Assembly: GCA_029851415.1 (NCBI GenBank)
Contig: CM056743.1
Location: 3,038,001-3,102,000, forward strand
Direction of reading: 5' to 3'
Length of the DNA stretch: 64,000 nt
Origin: Eretmocerus hayati
Lineage: Eukaryota > Arthropoda > Insecta > Hymenoptera > Aphelinidae
A program made the translations under genes and the position numbers. Within the stretch, counting starts at the first letter, position 1. Each line of letters starts with the position of its first letter. The notes under the pieces are model-generated. The model made no database searches. It had not been told where the DNA came from and was given only the letters and a program-made list of their open reading frames with translations. Below, piece by piece: positions 1 through 10,650 of this stretch.

Positions 1-2367
1 CGAAATACATTTTGCGAACTCGCAAAGGCATCGTATTTACTCATGGTCATCGTAGAAAATTTGCCGTGCGCCCCACTGTTATATTGATACAAATTGCTCC
101 TAATTTTGTCTCATATCCACGCAAAAGGCCACGAATAGAAATGTTCAGGGAACTTATTTGACGATTTGAACTTCAGAGCTTTTTTGAAAGTCGATAAAGC
201 AGGAACCATACTTGTCTTTGCACCGACGTTAGGTAAAGCAGATTTCTGTTTTCTCAGAAATACCACTGTTGGAGTGAACGTTTCAAAGATTTTCCGAGAG
301 GTGGTTAGTTTGGCTCAGAAATTTGTCGATCGAAAACGTTGAAAAATAAAAGAAATATACAGTTAGTGATGTCTTTGTTATATTCTTTCGATGATATGGA
401 TGGCTTAATTCATGTTTTATGAGCATGCATGAATCTGCCAGTTATAACGCAAATAGCTCGCGACGCGTGTGTGTGCGCCCAGAATTATCGAGAATTTTTA
501 TATCTTTTTGAAAGTACACGATCGGTTTCTCGTGCCACGCTGCGGTATACCGAGGTTGGCTGCGATCAAAACCTGTACGATAGATCAATCTATCTCTCTT
601 TAATAATGTCCCTCATATATTCGATACATCGTTATTCGACGTTTAATAATAATCATCTTCTCATTGTCTGTTTTCAGCTGCCAGATCTCAACAATCTCGA
701 TGAAAAGGTGAGTGATATGCATCAATCCTACTTGTATTTTTCAAATACTTCTTTGCATCTATTGTGATTTTTTAAAGAAATAGTTTCCCATAATGAGGTA
801 CGCACAGATGTTTACTTATTATTCACATTGAGATGATGGTATCAGATGAATAATCTGATCACGTATCTCAAGTATCTCGTGACTGAACAATGAAACTAAT
901 TGATGAGTCTCTGGTGCAGTATCCGATGTTCATCGGTTGTGATTGGAATTCTCATTAAAAATTGATTGGATGACGGTCGTTTTTTTTTACAAACTTGTTT
1001 TCCCTTGCCGCAGAAGGCAAAAACGTTGTGATGCTTGAAATCGAGAGAATGGCCAAATGTATCGTTATTGGTGATTTTTGATTTATGTACAATGACACAA
1101 AATTTGACGCGTGGAAGTTAAAAGAAGCTCCTTGTCGAGACTGCACTTGAAATTAGTTTACAGATATGCAATCTATATTTTTGAAGATATAACTAGCCTT
1201 ATCTCATTTTTTGAAGCGATATAGACAGATAAACCAAATTAGATCTATTATGAAGTTATTAAGGTAAAAAAAATAGTGTGGAAGTATGTTATTCATCGTA
1301 TCAATACTCGTAAGTCTCGTGATGCATTTTCGATCAATTTTGTCTACTCAAATAATATCTCTTACATAATTTATGAAATTATCTATGAGTCCACACTGCT
1401 GTCGTCAAATCAGGGTAAAAAAATATTCACTTGTCGCATCAAATGACCCGCGCCGCATGATCATGTTATGCTACATCAGTCCGTCTGGCATCTAATATTG
1501 ATTCTCGATTCTTGATTATTCTCGGCATTTCGTAAATATTGATTGAATTTTCATTATTCTCCAATTCATCGATAATTCTCAACGACCATTGTATTCAAAT
1601 AATCTTTAGATAAATTTTTATTGACACCAAACGCATCGTCATGTATAAATTGTATACATCTTGGCCTCAATTATAATATTCGGTTTATAAAAGAGGTTAA
1701 ATTACTTTTTCATGAATCATTCATCGTTATTCCATCTTTGAATAATTCATTAAAAAAAAAAAACAAGAAAAAAAAACTCGAAGGAATCATACGAGTGGCA
1801 CATGATAAATTCTCCCTGTTACATATTCAACACATGCTCTGATTGAACGACTATAATATTGATGACCATTCATTTCATTCTCAATTTCAACGAGGTTGAG
1901 TAAAATTTTGATGCATCCTGTACTCTTCATCATGATCGGTTTCTAACGACTTGGATTCGTAAATTTGTTCGTGGTAAAGCTTTTAATAAGCCATTTAAAC
2001 GCGCTAGAATATTAACACTTCGATACAAAGTGCCAGAGAAAAGTCCAAGGTTTACTTGGTCTTTTTCATGCTTTTGAATTAATATCTCTACAGGATTACA
2101 TAACATTTACATACACGTCCTAAAGACTATACTCTTGGAATCTAGAAAGATGTCTCACACTCTATAGATATATATTATGTACTCGCAGCAATGAATTATT
2201 AATCGAGCTCGGACTTGTTTACGAGTTGGACGCGGGTTGAGTACATATATACTTATACTTACCAAAGTCCAGATCACGTGCATCTGAGCTTAGTAGATAC
2301 ATAGATAGATAATTTTCAATGCAGAGAAAAGGAAAATTTTTGAAGGGGGTTAGTGCAAAAATGACTA
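1..2367. other. Stretch without a recognised gene
   Basis: AT-rich DNA with no recognisable gene or repeat family, apart from the possible 30-base exon at 678-707. An A-rich tract lies near 1749-1777. Reading frames here are short and look like chance. Confidence 0.6.
678..707 (+). CDS. Candidate 30-base microexon (LPDLNNLDEK)
   Basis: A pyrimidine-rich run ending in CAG at 675-677 precedes 30 bases that read LPDLNNLDEK in phase 0. A donor GTGAGT follows directly at 708-713. Both splice signals are strong, and the length is a multiple of three, as is common for cassette microexons. I do not recognise the peptide. In phase 1 the frame is also open, and in phase 2 it has a stop. If real, this would be part of a plus-strand gene with long introns. 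Chance pairing of splice-like signals is common in AT-rich DNA, so confidence is low. Confidence 0.3.
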
Positions 2368-4631
2368 AGGGGTCTTGCAGAAAGGACGTCCGCGCTCAGA
2401 GGGGGGGAGGGGTTCATCGAAAGTGTGACTTTTTGTGACTGCTGACGAGGGGGGTTGTATGAACATTCGGACGTCCACTTACTCGGAATCAAAAATCAGA
2501 TATTCCATTGGGTGCGAGACGCCTTGATAAAAAGTTTCAAGTTTCAAAAGAATTTTATGTACAGTGAAACGTCCACAAGCATGAATAGAGCTTTGACGGT
2601 CATGCGGCATTAATATAATAGTGATCCGATATACAATGATTGCACGGCGGCTCTATTATCGTGGGAGTTTTGAATTTCAAAACAATCATCAGGTTTACGG
2701 CTCGATTTGAAAGAAATATACCATCATATAAATCTACTTTTGAAGATTTGTCGCTGCAGATTATATTCAAGGTTATATTATATTTAGTGATGATATCCCT
2801 TTATAAATACAAAGCTATCTACAAAGACACAAACCAACCCACGGAGTCTGATCATGATTTCGTGGTAGCAGCCAAGCATAAATAGTCTGGGCGCCCACCT
2901 ATGCCTCCGTATGCATTTCCACCCGCTGAATCGATTTTTTGAAGTTCCTTGGGCGAATTCATTTGCCAACCCTTTGTTATTAACAATTTTTAGTGCAAAT
3001 TTAGGGTTTTTTACCAATATCTTGTGAAATATGCATTTTCCGGGGAAAACACAAGGGGTCAACGTTGAAGATCTCAGAATCTTCTACAGGAAAGGTCTTC
3101 ACAACTTTCCCGGGAAACCCAGTCCTCAGCCTATAAACGCGTGGAAAGCGTCCAGCGCGGTTAAGCCAGCGCATCCCTTCTCAATTTTCATATAGTTTCG
3201 ATGATATCAAAAATATCGAGATGGAACCAAGCCCGAATTCGAAAGAGGAAGATGTAAACTTGACAATAACATCGTTTCGATATCGAAGAAATCTGAAATT
3301 TTCGATTTTCCACCGAGAGACTGCTAAAATCGAATCCCAGACCAGGCGCTTGGGGACCAAGTACACGTTATTCGTATGCTGTTATTAACAATTCTTTGTT
3401 CCATTTCTGTGTTAATTGAATCATTGAATTGATTCTTGAATGTTGCCGGATTCCATTATGCGTTGTCATGAACGAAATCTATTTGTTATAAACAGCTATA
3501 ATAAAAAAATCATATCTTGTTAGCATCATTATTGTACGCTCACAGCTGAAGAGGGAAGTGTTTGATCATGTTTGAAAGCCCAATGATTCCCCACACCAAA
3601 ACGAGTCGCCTAGTTTTCCCTCGAGTTTTCCAGGGAAATTGTGGTGGGTGGGGGAAATCGGGGGAGTTAGTGGACATACGCGTGAAGTTTCGACCATAAT
3701 GGTGCAATGTCTTTGATAAGTACTGCAATTCCGGCATGATGTTCCCTGCTTTCCACGATTTTCCACCACCTACCACAATTTCCCTGGAAAACTCGGCGAC
3801 TCTTTTTGTTGTGAGAAATCATTGGATTTTCAAACATGATCAAACACTTCCCTCTTCGGCAGTGAGCGTACAACAATGATGCTAACAAGATATGGTTTTG
3901 CTATTATGACTGTTTTTAACAAATAGATTTCGGTCATGACAACGCATGATGGAACCCGGCAACATTCAAGAATCGAAGTTATATGAAAATTGAGAAGAGA
4001 TGCGCTGGCTGCCCATATAAGCCCATGGTAACCGCGCCGGACGCTTTCCAAGCGTTTATAGGCTGAGGACTGGGTTTCCCGGGAAAGTTGTGAGGACCTT
4101 TCCTGTGGGAAATTCTGAGATCGACAACTTTGACCTCCCGTGTTTTCCCCGGAAAATGCATATTTCACAAGATATTGGTAAAAAACACTAAATTTGCGTT
4201 AAAAATTGTTAATAACAAAGGGTTAGCAAATGAATTCGTCCAAGGAACCTCAAAAAATCGATTCAGCAGGCAAAGGTATTCCCAAGAAAAAGAAAGAATC
4301 TCGACATCATTCTCAATATGCGAGCCAATTCAAATTAGTCTATGAATTAGACTTATTATTTGCAATTAATTACAATTTCAAATCCGATTTCGATAAATTT
4401 CGACGATAGAAATGGTGAGACGCAACATATTTCTCGAAAAACCTCTATATCAAGGAAGTTTACTTTATCGATGCCAATTTCCAGTCGAGGGTATGAAAAA
4501 TTTTGAAAAATTCGGACGTCCTTATGAGGGGGGGGGGGTATTATCCACGAAATGTGACCACGTGTGACAAGAGGGGGGAGGGGTCCAAAATCTTGGAAAA
4601 AACCGCGGACGTCCTTTCTGCAAGATCCCTA
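2368..4631. mobile_element. Large palindromic (foldback-type) DNA element with GGACGTCC ends
   Basis: The outer ends are inverted: AGGGGTCTTGCAGAAAGGAC from about 2368 matches the reverse complement of the sequence ending near 4631, through GGACGTCCGCG. Just inside each end is a module of about 100 bp bounded by GGACGTCC (2385-2476 and 4514-4615). It holds two G-rich runs (GAGGGGGG) around TGTGAC motifs. The G-runs lie on the plus strand in both modules, so the modules are direct repeats, not mirror images. Between them is the palindrome described separately. No transposase is seen, so this is a non-autonomous element. The superfamily is not assigned, and no target duplication is obvious. Confidence 0.7.
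2918..4262. repeat. 1.3 kb imperfect inverted repeat (hairpin core)
   Basis: Bases 2918-3205 match the reverse complement of 3976-4262, including AATCGATTTTTTGAAGTTCC and the TTTCCCGGGAAACCCAGTCC tract. Bases 3433-3660 match the reverse complement of 3757-3975, including ATCTTGTTAGCATCATT and CCAGGGAAATTGTGGT. The loop is about 3660-3757. The left arm has roughly 230 extra bases (about 3206-3432) with no partner on the right, so one arm gained or lost a segment after the palindrome formed. Reading frames on both strands here are by-products of the symmetry and are not called as genes. Confidence 0.85.
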
Positions 4632-4904
4632 AAACACGAGCCTTCGCTCGTTATTATTGGCGAGCGTGTAATAAGTATATATGGGTGCATCTCGAGTGAC
4701 TGCCACGGGCAAAATATCTGTGTCACATCCCAGAACGAGCAATAAAGATTGTATATATACTTGGCGTCACTCGACACTCTTCTTGCCATATCATGTATAT
4801 AAATGTCATGATGATGTTGAGATGCTTTGGCTCGTAACGCTCGTAAACAGGATCGAATTTGCATGTCTCATTCAAATAGTATTTTTCGATTCGAGGGTGG
4901 GAAG

Positions 4905-5097
4905 TTTGGTTTTGCTTTTCGAGTGATTGTTTTCAGCCCGAGCCCTGGCGAGGGTCGAAATTATCACGAGTAAAGCAAAAAAACTTCACGCCCGAGTATC
5001 GAAATACGTTTTTCGATCGACTGGGCGTAAAGTGAACGAAAACTGCCGCGCGTAAAACAGTGTTTTACGCACAGTCGATCGAAAAGCTCTTTTCGTC
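4905..5097 (+). repeat. Dispersed structured repeat, copy 1 (GCCCGAG family)
   Basis: The order of motifs is: CGAGTGA, TTTTCAGCCCGAG, GCGAGGGTC, CACGAGTAAAG, CGCCCGAGTATC, then a hairpin. The hairpin pairs TTTTCGATCGACTGGGCGT near 5009 with ACGCACAGTCGATCGAAAA near 5066. A GCGTAAA motif recurs twice and again in reverse complement (TTTACGC). The second copy at 30141-30335 has the same order but a different hairpin sequence. No coding capacity is seen. It is a non-autonomous repeat of unknown mechanism. Confidence 0.65.
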
Positions 5098-5410
5098 TTT
5101 TGATTCGCCATAGTTGCAGTATCATCCTCCTCTGGTATAAGTATAAGTCCGAATCTTTGGCCGCCGAAATTCAGTCCATGAGGGGAAAGTGCGGGCGGCA
5201 AAACAGGAACGGGTTTTGGCCCAAACTTGTTCCTTTATCTCTGATGGATACATATGGGCTCTTCCGAAGAACATTGGGCGAAATTTGAGCATCGCGGTTG
5301 ACACTATTTGTGAATTATTTTCCGATCTGTTTGTTCAAATTCAGAATAAAGGGTCAAGATTAAATTTTTGAGCCTCTCTAATTGTTTGTTGGTGAATTCT
5401 TATTGAAGAC

Positions 5411-5530
5411 GGATAAGATTCACGTATGAAGCACACTTTTTTCTAACGGCTAGATTTTTACTTTGGATAACATTCATGTGGAGCAAGCTTTTTTTCCATT
5501 GACTAGATTTTGACTTTGGATGATCTTGTA
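5411..5530 (+). repeat. Diverged tandem duplication of a ~54-bp unit
   Basis: Unit 1 (5411-5464) and unit 2 (5465-5517) both begin GGATAA and share ATTCA, the stretch AGCAMRCTTTTTT, GACTAGATTTT or its variant, and ACTTT. A third partial unit starts GGATGATC at 5518. The units differ at several positions, so the duplication is not recent. Confidence 0.6.
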
Positions 5531-6943
5531 GAACCTAATTGATAAGTTCCTAGCTTTTTATGTATGACAACCTGGCTTTGAATCTCAGCGGGTATCCAAA
5601 TGGATTTCCATGCATGAAAGTGACTCATTCGGTGACTTTGGTTGCTTAGGAACTCATGTGAAACTACAGGTCCACAAAATAACCTCGAACTGAGATCTTG
5701 AATGCGTTGACAAAAAAAAAGAACCCATAATTGACGCTAGCAAATTAATTTTCAACACTAGAACTTTCTTGAGACCTCTATATTAATGGGATTTCTGCGA
5801 AATCACCCATATACTTTCCTGATCCGTCCACTGTACTGTACATGAATACAGGCTTGTATTCGCCCGTGTCACCGTCTCATTTCGCTTCTCGGGTTTTTAT
5901 CGCGGGACCAGACAGGGAAAGATTCGCAACTGGATTCATTTTTTGGAGTGGGCCGCTTTTTTCGGTGTCCACTTCTAAATTTGAGCTCCTCGTGATTTCT
6001 GATACGCTTTTTTCGGACTGAGGTAGAAGAAACTGAATACATGTGATGTTATTCGGTCGAGTTTGGAGGGGAATTTATCATGAGAAAAGATCGAGGTGTT
6101 GTAAATAAAAATCTAGGGAAATTTTTCCTCTCTGTGTGAAATTTTGTGCGTGCAAGGTCCAAATATTTCGAGGGTCTCAAACGGCACGGTAGGTCGAATA
6201 TACGAGAAAGTCGAAGGTCAACGTAATAAAGCAATTGGTCGATTTTTCGAAGTTTCATGCACTTTTTCCTGGATTTTTCAATTACTCAGGATGGATACAA
6301 CTTTTCGATGAATGTGAGCGTATAATTAGAAAAGATCTTACAAAATTTTACAAAGAACTAGCTCACACATTTTTCACTATAGTTCATCCCTTCCGAGTTA
6401 TCACAGTAAAATACCCAAAAAAAACAAAAAAAGGAAAAACCGTGGAAAAAACAAACTTCTACATAATACACTTCATAATGGAAAAATAAAAAATCGATAT
6501 CATCTCGAAATCTGTCGACGAATAATTTTGATTTCTGTTGGGATATGATCGTTGAAGTACCGAGAATCTCACCCAACAGGAATTTCTCTATCCTCTTCAA
6601 TCACCTTCGACTTTCCCGCCTTCCCCACCCAACGCGAGGGGTTTCATTACATTCGAATACCATCATTCCGATTTACGGAGCCTCTTCCATAATAAGACGG
6701 TGTTGCAACCTTCGAAAACTGTATTTGAACCAACCAGCCCATCGTCTAATGAAATGTCAATTTTAAATTTACTTGTTATTCCAAGATGAAGCGTAATGAT
6801 TTAAATTTATCTTTTAGAGTCGTAGTTCAGCTGAGATTTTGTCATCTGAATCTCAATTCGAGCTACTGATTTGGAAAATCGCAATCTCGAAATTTGGTAA
6901 TTCTGGCTCGAATTCTGGTTTCCTGTAATCATAATTTATCATA
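5531..6943. other. Stretch without a recognised gene
   Basis: No recognisable gene or repeat. An 84-codon plus-strand frame at 6235-6489 is lysine- and phenylalanine-rich, overlaps a minus-strand frame, and is within chance length for this base composition. Confidence 0.5.
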
Positions 6944-7899
6944 AGGTAAGTGTACCCAACTTGCCTCTGTACCCAACTTGCCCCCATATGCCGATCTCGG
7001 GGATGGGCACTCCTTGGCCTCCCGGCAATTTTTTTTTACGTTTGTTATGTTGAAATATGAGAAATTAAGTAGTTTGCATCGATCTCGAATCATTCCTGCG
7101 TTCTTCAGAAAATCTAAAGTGATTTTTCTATTTTTCGTGATTGCTTAGCTAAGAAAGCACCGAGGGAATCGCCTTCAGTAAAATCAGTGCCAAATTCTTT
7201 GAGTTCAACCAATTTTGACGAATCTTAGCGCATTCGATTTCTTGTTTCAAGACCCTCAAAATCCATTCTTCAAAATTGCAAAATTTGGATATGGAGTTGT
7301 TTTATGTGCAAAACACGGAGACGATTTGTAAACAAGGATGCCAACATCGGAGTGTACCTAACATGCCCCCATATGGTTATCTCGAAAGGGCGTGCAGAAC
7401 GACTTTTTTACCACTCAGAACGCATTCATCACGTCAAAATAGGTCAGAAATAGTGTTTCGAACCACCGAAAAGCTCCAAATGTGCGTGCACGGCGATGAA
7501 AACACATTATCGCAGATTTCCATCATTTATTTCGGAAGAATTGCGACAGTTCGGCTCCAATTGATCCAAATTGGACGTAGTTTAGTGCATTTTGAAGGTC
7601 TTTAAACAAGCTTCAAAATGAGCTAAAGCACGTTGAAAATTGTTGAAGTGAACCAAAGTTATTAAGAAAAAGGCTTAATGGGGGCAAGTTGGGTACACAC
7701 TTTTGTAAACTCTCAAAAATCACCTTTTAGGAGAATTCAAACAGTTTGGCTCCAGTTGGTTCAAATTGAATGTACCTTAACTGGTTTTGAAGGTCTTAAG
7801 ACAAGCTTTGAAATGAGCTAAGGTACGTTGGAAAATATGGAGATGGGCCGAAGTTATTAAGAAAATGGCTTAATGGGGGCAAGTTGGGTACACTGACCT
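6944..7899 (+). mobile_element. 956-bp TA-flanked MITE, copy 1 (GTACCCAACTTGCC family)
   Basis: The left end reads AGGTAAGTGTACCCAACTTG and the right end is the inverted complement ending CACTGACCT. Both ends are flanked by TA (6942-6943 and 7900-7901), the target duplication typical of Tc1/mariner-like elements. The motif GTACCCAACTTGCC is duplicated at the left end and recurs inverted near 7678 and at the right end. A second full copy lies at 28278-29218 in opposite orientation. The reading frame at 7276-7605 is part of the repeat and has no recognisable domain. No transposase is seen, so it would need one supplied in trans. Confidence 0.85.
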
Positions 7900-8985
7900 T
7901 ATTACGACAATGATCAGTTATTCTGACTCTAATAAAACTAGAAAGTATTGAATTTGTGACGTTCCACATAGCTTATGGAATAAAATTTTTTGAAGAAAAT
8001 TTGGAGATTCATTCAGTAAGTGCAATTGTCAACCGAAATTACACGGCTATATAGCCAAGTCCGAGGCCAAGTCTATCCCTTCTAAAGATCGAGATGACCT
8101 TGTCGAGAAAAGAAAAATGACAGAAGAGTGCCATAGAGTGAAGTCTGCATCAGTTATTGCGTAAGATGCAAATCAAGTCCTAAAATATAGTTTTCCAAAT
8201 CCTGTTGAACAAGAAATTCGAGTTTGAGCAGAATACTCGCTTTATAGAAATGTCACTTCCGCGCAGTTCCGCCAATCTGCATCACTCAAATTTTATGTAT
8301 TAAACTCGATTGTGGACCGAGTTGAAATAAAAAATAATATAGAAAAAAAAATGAAATTTCCTGTGTGTGGACTGTCTGGTCAGATCATAGTAATCGAAGA
8401 TTGAGTCTGTTTTGACCTTCAAAATAAGGCGAGGAAACGAACCGGATGCAGCTATTTGATTTACAAATTATCATTTTTGGGTATTTCTTAGCTAATATTC
8501 ACGATCAGCGAACGAAAAACATTTCCGTGAATTTGTTAGTTTTCCGACCATCATGATGCACAGACATCGATGTAGATCGAATTTTTTCATGGAAATCTAG
8601 ATTCGTCAATCCGGTCAACTGTGTCGGTGGAAATTTTAATCGACCTTGACGTTTCTTCATCACATCAAGAGCCGTCGTCGTCTTTGACCTTGTCACTCTC
8701 AATTCATTCCAAAGCTTTCATTTAAATATCCAACATTTTTTTTCCACATCTTCTTTTGATCATACATGCCAAATACATCAGCTGAAAGCACTACCAGATG
8801 ATAGAAACATATACACTTGAAGCTTTTTCTCTAAAAACATCTCTCTTAACGATTCAAAAGGGAAATAAGCTCAAAACCAAGCGCAACGTAAGTATAAATT
8901 TTGCAACGGATACACACACTGATATACAAACAAACGTACATACACAAGCGCTTTGCTGAAAGCTCCCGATAACAAGAAAGCTCAG

Positions 8986-8990
<5 letters not shown>
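7900..8990. other. Stretch without a recognised gene
   Basis: No recognisable gene or repeat family. A 65-codon minus-strand frame (8505-8702) is basic but matches nothing I know. Confidence 0.5.

Positions 8991-9054
<64 letters not shown>
8991..9054 (+). repeat. (CA)32 microsatellite
   Basis: An uninterrupted CA dinucleotide run of 64 bases. The cysteine/valine-rich minus-strand frames here are translations of this repeat, not proteins. Confidence 0.97.
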
Positions 9055-9057
<3 letters not shown>

Positions 9058-9179
9058 TGTATATGAAGTGTGCAAGATGAATCCATAAATAACAGATAAA
9101 TCGCAAACGAATGGGTATACAGTCAAGAGTGTATTATATGTAACGGTCGCTTTTCTCTGTGTCTCTCATTTTTTTTACT

Positions 9180-9660
9180 CTTGAGCTCGTTAATTTCGCA
9201 ACGCGAGCGAGAAATGAGGTAGCCAACTTCTACTCACATATATGTACAACCATACTGTTATATTGTATATATGTGTATACGCATGATGTATGTGGAAAGG
9301 GTGCCATTTATACGATAACGTACGACGCGTTTAATTGACGAATATTAGATGGCGAATTCGGTACAGATCTGAATAACGACTACTAGTTGTGTTGGTAATC
9401 CACCAAAGCGAGTGTGTGTGAATGTGTGTGCGCGCGCGTACGGCAAGAGGGAGGCTTATGGTAGCACATTGTTTGAGAATTTTTCGCGCGTGGAAAACCG
9501 GTTTGCGAAAATTTTATCCTGTAAGTACGCGGTTAGCTTATGTATATGCCGCGCTCGCTTTGCACCGCGTATTATCTCAACTTCTAAACGCTTCCGCTAA
9601 AGCTTCTATATGTATAAAACGGCAAGTGCGCTTTTGAATTGTTGGTGTGCTTTTCTATGA
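9180..9660. other. CpG-richer stretch, function unknown
   Basis: This stretch has more CG dinucleotides than its surroundings (for example CGCGCGCGTACGG near 9430). It also has a donor-like GTAAGTACG at 9522. It could be a promoter or first non-coding exon, but no acceptor or clear TATA/initiator pair supports that. Overlapping frames at 9412-9637 are not called. Confidence 0.2.
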
Positions 9661-9706
9661 ATATATATCATAGGTGTGAGTGTGTGGGTGAATAGTATCG
9701 TATATC

Positions 9707-10650
9707 AGTAGATCCGCGGAAACTTGCTCCGAACGAACTCAAAAATTGACGAAAGACAAAAGTGAGCTTCTGGGCTCGCAAGATGGGATTTTCACTCCTT
9801 ATCTCATCTATATTCAGGATCAAAACTCAAACATATGAAAAGTTAAAAAAAATTTTTACGTGTTAAATCCCATAAGAGCTCAGCTCGAAATCGCAAATTG
9901 GCCACGGAATTGACGGCCATGGAATTGACATTTCGTGTTTGATCAGCGAAAACGGATCGGGCAGTTATCGGATCGCTTTTTCCGCTTAGATTAGTCTTTG
10001 GTATACCAAATACTTACGAAAAGTCGAGCGAGATGCTGGATTGTCGATCTTTTGGACGTGTTGGTAGGTGGCCACGGAATTGACACTCTTATTTACCCCG
10101 GCGTTTTTTTTCGAAGAAGAGCACGTCGCCACTTCTCGGAAGTGAAGCGATGGATGTTTATACCGCAGCTGTTTATTTGTTTGAAGCAAGAGGATCAAAA
10201 TTTGCCCATGAGCGAATGCTTACGAGTCGATAGACGCTTTCACGCACCACATATTGTCAAAACAGTAATTTTGGCGCGAATTCGGAGACATAATGTACAC
10301 ACAGCGTTGAGCGGATAAACGATCTAGTTGCGACTTTTAAACTATGAAAACGTGTTCAAAATATACCCAAATTCGATGTCTTTTTGTGGAGGAATCGTTA
10401 AGAAGTCGTATATCTTTATACCGTGACCTTGAACGTCGAATTTTGGGGTGCGGATATGGTACGGAAATGACATTTTGACCCCTAATTCGCAATTTTCGAC
10501 CCTTAAACGTCCAGCCAGGTCTATTCTAACTTTTTGCTAAGAAAGAGCACAAAAAAATACACAAGAAACGTGTTTTGCACAATCGATTGAAAACGCGTAG
10601 ATGCGGCAACAGGCCGGGACACATTGCGAGCAACTTTCCGCGGATCTACT
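9707..10650. mobile_element. ~940-bp TIR element (AGTAGATCCGCGG ends)
   Basis: The left end AGTAGATCCGCGGAAACTTG (from 9707) matches the reverse complement of the right end, CAACTTTCCGCGGATCTACT (to 10650), with one mismatch in 20. Inside the ends similarity stops. GGCCACGGAATTGAC occurs near 9900 and again near 10070. Frames at 9998-10318 (+) and 9986-10198 (-) lie within it and show no known domain. No clear target duplication was found, so the superfamily is open. Confidence 0.6.

Noticed and set aside
8846..9126. Cysteine/valine-repeat proteins on the minus strand
   Set aside because: They are translations of the (CA)32 microsatellite.
9422..9637. CpG-rich region as a definite promoter
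   Set aside because: Only composition supports it. No clear TATA/initiator pair or transcript structure is visible.
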